DNA from: Lachnospiraceae bacterium UBA4317
GTDB lineage: Bacteria > Bacillota_A > Clostridia > Lachnospirales > Lachnospiraceae
DNA: 7,676 nucleotides
Direction of reading: 5' to 3'
Assembly: GCA_002394525.1 (NCBI GenBank)
Contig: DGUF01000137.1
Coordinates: forward strand, 1 to 7,676
Shown here: positions 5,627 to 7,676 of the stretch, piece by piece
Numbering within the stretch: position 1 is the stretch's first letter
How the letters are laid out: the number at the start of each line of letters is the position of its first letter
Notes under the pieces: model-generated
Database searches by the model: none
Told to the model about the DNA's origin: nothing
The model's input: the letters and a program-made list of their open reading frames with translations, nothing else
Made by a program: the position numbers and the translations under genes

Positions 5627-5634
5627 AGAAGGAG
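5627..5634 (+). promoter_or_regulatory. ribosome binding site deciding a TTG start
   Basis: AGAAGGAG ends 8 nt before the TTG at 5643, which opens the frame with family homology. An ATG at 5636 is too close to the site and in another frame. The site overlaps a 14-bp-period duplication of TTTTAATAGAA (5606-5616 and 5620-5630). Confidence 0.65.
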
Positions 5635-5642
5635 CATGAGAA

Positions 5643-6770
5643 TTGAACGTAGAGAATCCTGTTGTGAGCCGGGAACGCAATCGCACGATCATCCGCTGCA
5701 GCCTGTACGGGATCGTGTTGAATATATGCCTGGCTGTGATCAAGCTGGCCGCGGGTCTGATGGTCCGTTCTACAGCCATTATGCTGGAAGCGCTGGACAG
5801 CCTGTCGGACAGCTTTTCCTCCGTTGTCTCCATTATTTCGGCGACTATTGCCGACCAGGGACCCAGCAAAGACCACCCCATGGGCCTGGGCAGGATCGAG
5901 TACCTGAGCTCCTTCGTGATCACCATTCTCATACTGCTCCTGGGCGCGAACGCCATGTTCAGATCGATACAGGGCCTGATCCATCCCGCGGCGCCTCCCC
6001 GCTATACTGCTGCGACAGTCGTGATCCTGGTCGTCTCGGTCATTCTGAAGTGGGCCTATGGCTTCTGGTGCTACAGGATGGGGCGCAGTCTCAGCGCGGC
6101 GGCCCTGGTCATGGCGGGGCTGGAAAGTCTCCGCGATTCCCTTGTTTCCGTTGGCATTCTGATCGCGATCTGGGTCTACCGCCATTTCGCCCTGGATCTG
6201 GAGGAGTGGATCTGCCTGGTCATTTCGGCCGCGATCCTGAAAACAGGTCTTGAGATGCTCCTGGATTGTACCAACAAGATCCTCGGCACCCGTCTGGATG
6301 GAGACCTGCGCAAAAAGGTCTATAACAGGATCCTGGCCGAGGACGAGGTCCTCAATGTCTACAACCTGTCTCTGCATAACTATGGAGAGGGACGCTATAT
6401 CGGGTCTGTCGACATAGAGGTCAGAGATGATATACCTGTCAAACGCCTGGCCATCGTGACCCGCAGGATCATCCGCAATGTCAAAAAAGAGGGCCTGGTC
6501 CTGACCTCCGTGGGATTTGACTGCACCGACCGCGATGATCCGCTCGCTTTGGAAATCGAAGACCGCATCGTCCAATGCGCCATGGACAGGGATGACATTG
6601 AACGTGTCTACGGGATCATGGTGGATCGCGAGGAGAAGATCATTTCCTTTTACATAGTATGCAGTCTGGCTTTCAGTGAATGGAACCGCGTGCGAGAGGA
6701 ATTCCGCTGGCAGATCAGTGAAATGTACCCGGATATAAAAGTGGAGATCAACTACAGCAGGCTGTTTTAA
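5643..6770 (+). CDS. cation diffusion facilitator (CDF) family transporter
   Basis: This 375-residue inner-membrane metal/proton antiporter is predicted to export divalent cations. About six transmembrane segments lie in residues 18-205, followed by a soluble domain (about 206-375) of the usual CDF dimerisation type, longer than in the shortest members. Helix 2 carries LEALDSLSDSFSS with Asp52 and Asp56. The loop DHPMGLGRIEYLSS (77-90) matches the family HPxGxGRxE motif. Helix 5 carries AGLESLRDSLVS with Glu161 and Asp165 in the metal-site positions. This DD/ED set differs from the HD/HD, DD/HD or DD/DD patterns usual for Zn, Zn/Fe and Mn types, so the metal is not assignable. The start is TTG at 5643, with AGAAGGAG upstream. 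The gene has its own promoter and no clear link to the MurNAc genes. Confidence 0.93.
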   Translation: MNVENPVVSRERNRTIIRCSLYGIVLNICLAVIKLAAGLMVRSTAIMLEALDSLSDSFSSVVSIISATIADQGPSKDHPMGLGRIEYLSSFVITILILLLGANAMFRSIQGLIHPAAPPRYTAATVVILVVSVILKWAYGFWCYRMGRSLSAAALVMAGLESLRDSLVSVGILIAIWVYRHFALDLEEWICLVISAAILKTGLEMLLDCTNKILGTRLDGDLRKKVYNRILAEDEVLNVYNLSLHNYGEGRYIGSVDIEVRDDIPVKRLAIVTRRIIRNVKKEGLVLTSVGFDCTDRDDPLALEIEDRIVQCAMDRDDIERVYGIMVDREEKIISFYIVCSLAFSEWNRVREEFRWQISEMYPDIKVEINYSRLF

Positions 6771-6796
6771 GACTGCGACCAGAATCGTGACAGGAC

Positions 6797-6860
6797 CTGC
6801 GGAAGAGACTGTGGAAGAGAATGTGGAGAGGGGCTGTGGCAAAGGGACTGTGGAAAAGGT
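6797..6860 (+). repeat. degenerate 12-14-bp tandem repeats leading into the palindrome
   Basis: About five imperfect copies of CTGTGGAAGAGA-like sequence start at 6797, 6809, 6822, 6834 and 6848. They grade directly into the first arm of the palindrome, whose TGTGACAAGGGG resembles another unit. No gene is seen in the 6771-6989 gap. Confidence 0.65.
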
Positions 6861-6920
6861 GTGACAAGGGGACAGGCACTCTGTCACAGTGCTGTGACAG
6901 AGTGCCTGTCCCCCTGTCAC
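6861..6920. repeat. REP-like long palindrome, copy 1
   Basis: This 60-bp near-perfect palindrome has arms GTGACAAGGGGACAGGCACT... of about 29 bp around a minimal centre. The only mismatch is A6867 against C6914. No transposase or typical IS ends accompany it. It resembles intergenic palindromes of the GGGGACAGG / CCTGTCCCC type that recur in Bacillota genomes, and lies between the CDF and phosphatase genes. It would form a strong hairpin in RNA and may stabilise or end the CDF transcript, although it lacks a T run. Confidence 0.85.
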
Positions 6921-6989
6921 ATCCCGCGGACGCCGGAACGTCTGCTTGCCGCTTGCAGTAAGAAACTTATGAACAGAGAGGAAGCATAC

Positions 6990-7571
6990 ATGAAGATCTG
7001 GATCGCCCGGCACGGGCAGACTGACCTCAACAAGAACCGGCGCATGCAGGGGCTGACCGACTGCCCCCTCAATGAAAAAGGGATCGCGCAGGCCCGGCAG
7101 TCCCGCCTGAACATCGGAGAGGTCCGCTTTGATGCCGTCTATGCCAGCCCCCTGCAGAGGGCCCGGCTGACCGGGGCCATCATCGCAGGCGTGGACATTT
7201 CGGAGGTCATTGTGGACCGGCGCCTGATCGAAGTGGACTTCGGAAAATACGAGAGGCGCAAATATTACCTGATGGGACCCGCCATGACCGCCTACTGGGC
7301 CATGCCCCGCCTCTTTCCGGCGCCGCCCACCGTCGAGACCATCGCATCCATGAAGGACCGGGCCGCCTCCTTTTTGCGGGAGCTGGAGACAAAGGACTAT
7401 GATAATGTCCTGGTCGCCTGCCACGGCGGGATCATGCGGGCCCTGTGCGGTTACCTCGACGAGGCCCCGGACGGCCTCCACTGGGAGCGGGCCAAAAACT
7501 GCGAGATCCGCGTCTACGAATACCGGGATGGCAGACACAGCTTTTTGAAGTCCTACAGCCTGGGAAAATGA
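6990..7571 (+). CDS. histidine phosphatase (phosphoglycerate mutase-like) family protein
   Basis: This 193-residue cytoplasmic enzyme of the branch-2 His-phosphatase type would form a phosphohistidine intermediate on small phosphorylated metabolites. Visible active-site parts are the RHG motif at 7-9 (His8 as nucleophile), SPLQRARLT (53-61) with the phosphate-binding Arg57, the acidic residue Glu81 in LIEVDFGKYE, and the second His145 in ACHGGIMR. The N-terminal GQTDLN and GLTDCPLNEKG segments are typical of the phosphoglycerate mutase/CobC-like group. The substrate cannot be assigned; CobC-type alpha-ribazole phosphatase is possible but no cobalamin genes are nearby. Start 6990 is chosen because AGAGGAAG lies just upstream. 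In-frame starts at 6969 and at a GTG inside the palindrome (6861) lack support. It is flanked on both sides by copies of the same palindrome. Confidence 0.92.
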   Translation: MKIWIARHGQTDLNKNRRMQGLTDCPLNEKGIAQARQSRLNIGEVRFDAVYASPLQRARLTGAIIAGVDISEVIVDRRLIEVDFGKYERRKYYLMGPAMTAYWAMPRLFPAPPTVETIASMKDRAASFLRELETKDYDNVLVACHGGIMRALCGYLDEAPDGLHWERAKNCEIRVYEYRDGRHSFLKSYSLGK

Positions 7572-7610
7572 AGAACAGCGGAGGGCCGGGGACGTGAGTC
7601 GTGTGACAAG

Positions 7611-7676
7611 GGTGTGACAAGGGGACAGGCACTGTGTCACAGTGCTGTGACACAGTGCCTGTCCCCTTGTCACACC
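7611..7676. repeat. REP-like long palindrome, copy 2, reaching the right edge
   Basis: This 66-bp palindrome has 31-32-bp arms starting GGTGTGACAAGGGGACAGG and no mismatch outside the centre. It ends exactly at the window edge and may continue. It is almost identical to the element 753 bp upstream, differing by a paired change in the arms. Just before it, GTGTGACAAGG is duplicated (7601-7611 and 7612-7622, approximate). Confidence 0.88.

Noticed and set aside
6861..6989. GTG start inside the palindrome adding 43 residues to the phosphatase
   Set aside because: The added residues just translate the palindrome, family homology starts at the ATG at 6990, and that ATG has its own ribosome binding site.
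5622..7673. Minus-strand open frame of 683 codons antisense to the CDF and phosphatase genes
   Set aside because: It starts inside the right-hand palindrome, has no ribosome binding site, shows no recognisable domain, and both opposing genes have strong family motifs. Long antisense frames are expected from the codon bias of GC-rich genes.
6861..7676. Composite transposon or insertion sequence with the phosphatase as cargo
   Set aside because: No transposase is present, the flanking elements are self-palindromic rather than inverted ends, and no target duplication is visible.

Overview
The window reads as Bacillota (Firmicutes) DNA, probably from a fairly GC-rich Clostridia or gut-type lineage. 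The evidence is purine-rich Shine-Dalgarno sites (AGGAGG-type) before most genes, sigma-A-like promoters, a YtrA-type GntR regulator beside an ABC ATPase, a PTS permease without its own EIIA, and long GGGGACAGGCACT-type palindromes. This assignment is inferred from style and family content; no marker gene is present.

Left part, minus strand. A YtrA-subfamily GntR regulator (956-1351) is followed by an ABC transporter ATPase (133-828). A possible third gene runs off the left edge and would be the expected membrane partner. The regulator has a very clear promoter (TTGACA, 17 bp, TATCAT on the minus strand) bracketed by two 22-bp inverted repeats, which looks like autorepression. Three imperfect palindromes spaced 31-32 bp apart lie between regulator and ATPase, and a three-copy 21-bp tandem repeat follows the ATPase. 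Upstream, also on the minus strand, is a DUF1269-like protein with a glycine-rich segment and a coiled coil (1677-2309), ending in a strong intrinsic terminator.

Middle part, plus strand. murQ (2556-3455) and a PTS EIIBC permease (3687-5429) form a probable MurNAc uptake and breakdown pair: the permease would import and phosphorylate MurNAc, and MurQ would cleave the lactyl ether to give GlcNAc-6-phosphate. The permease carries an unusual linker of about 120 residues between EIIB and EIIC, built partly from four 15-residue tandem repeats.

Right part, plus strand. A cation diffusion facilitator (5643-6770, probable TTG start) and a histidine phosphatase (6990-7571) follow. The phosphatase is flanked by two long REP-like palindromes (6861-6920 and 7611-7676) that are nearly identical and differ by a paired, palindrome-preserving change.

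No complete new system is evident. The most interesting signals are non-coding or low-complexity: the operator arrays, the tandem repeat at the ATPase stop codon, the PTS linker repeats, the paired palindromes, and the unusual acidic metal site of the CDF protein.
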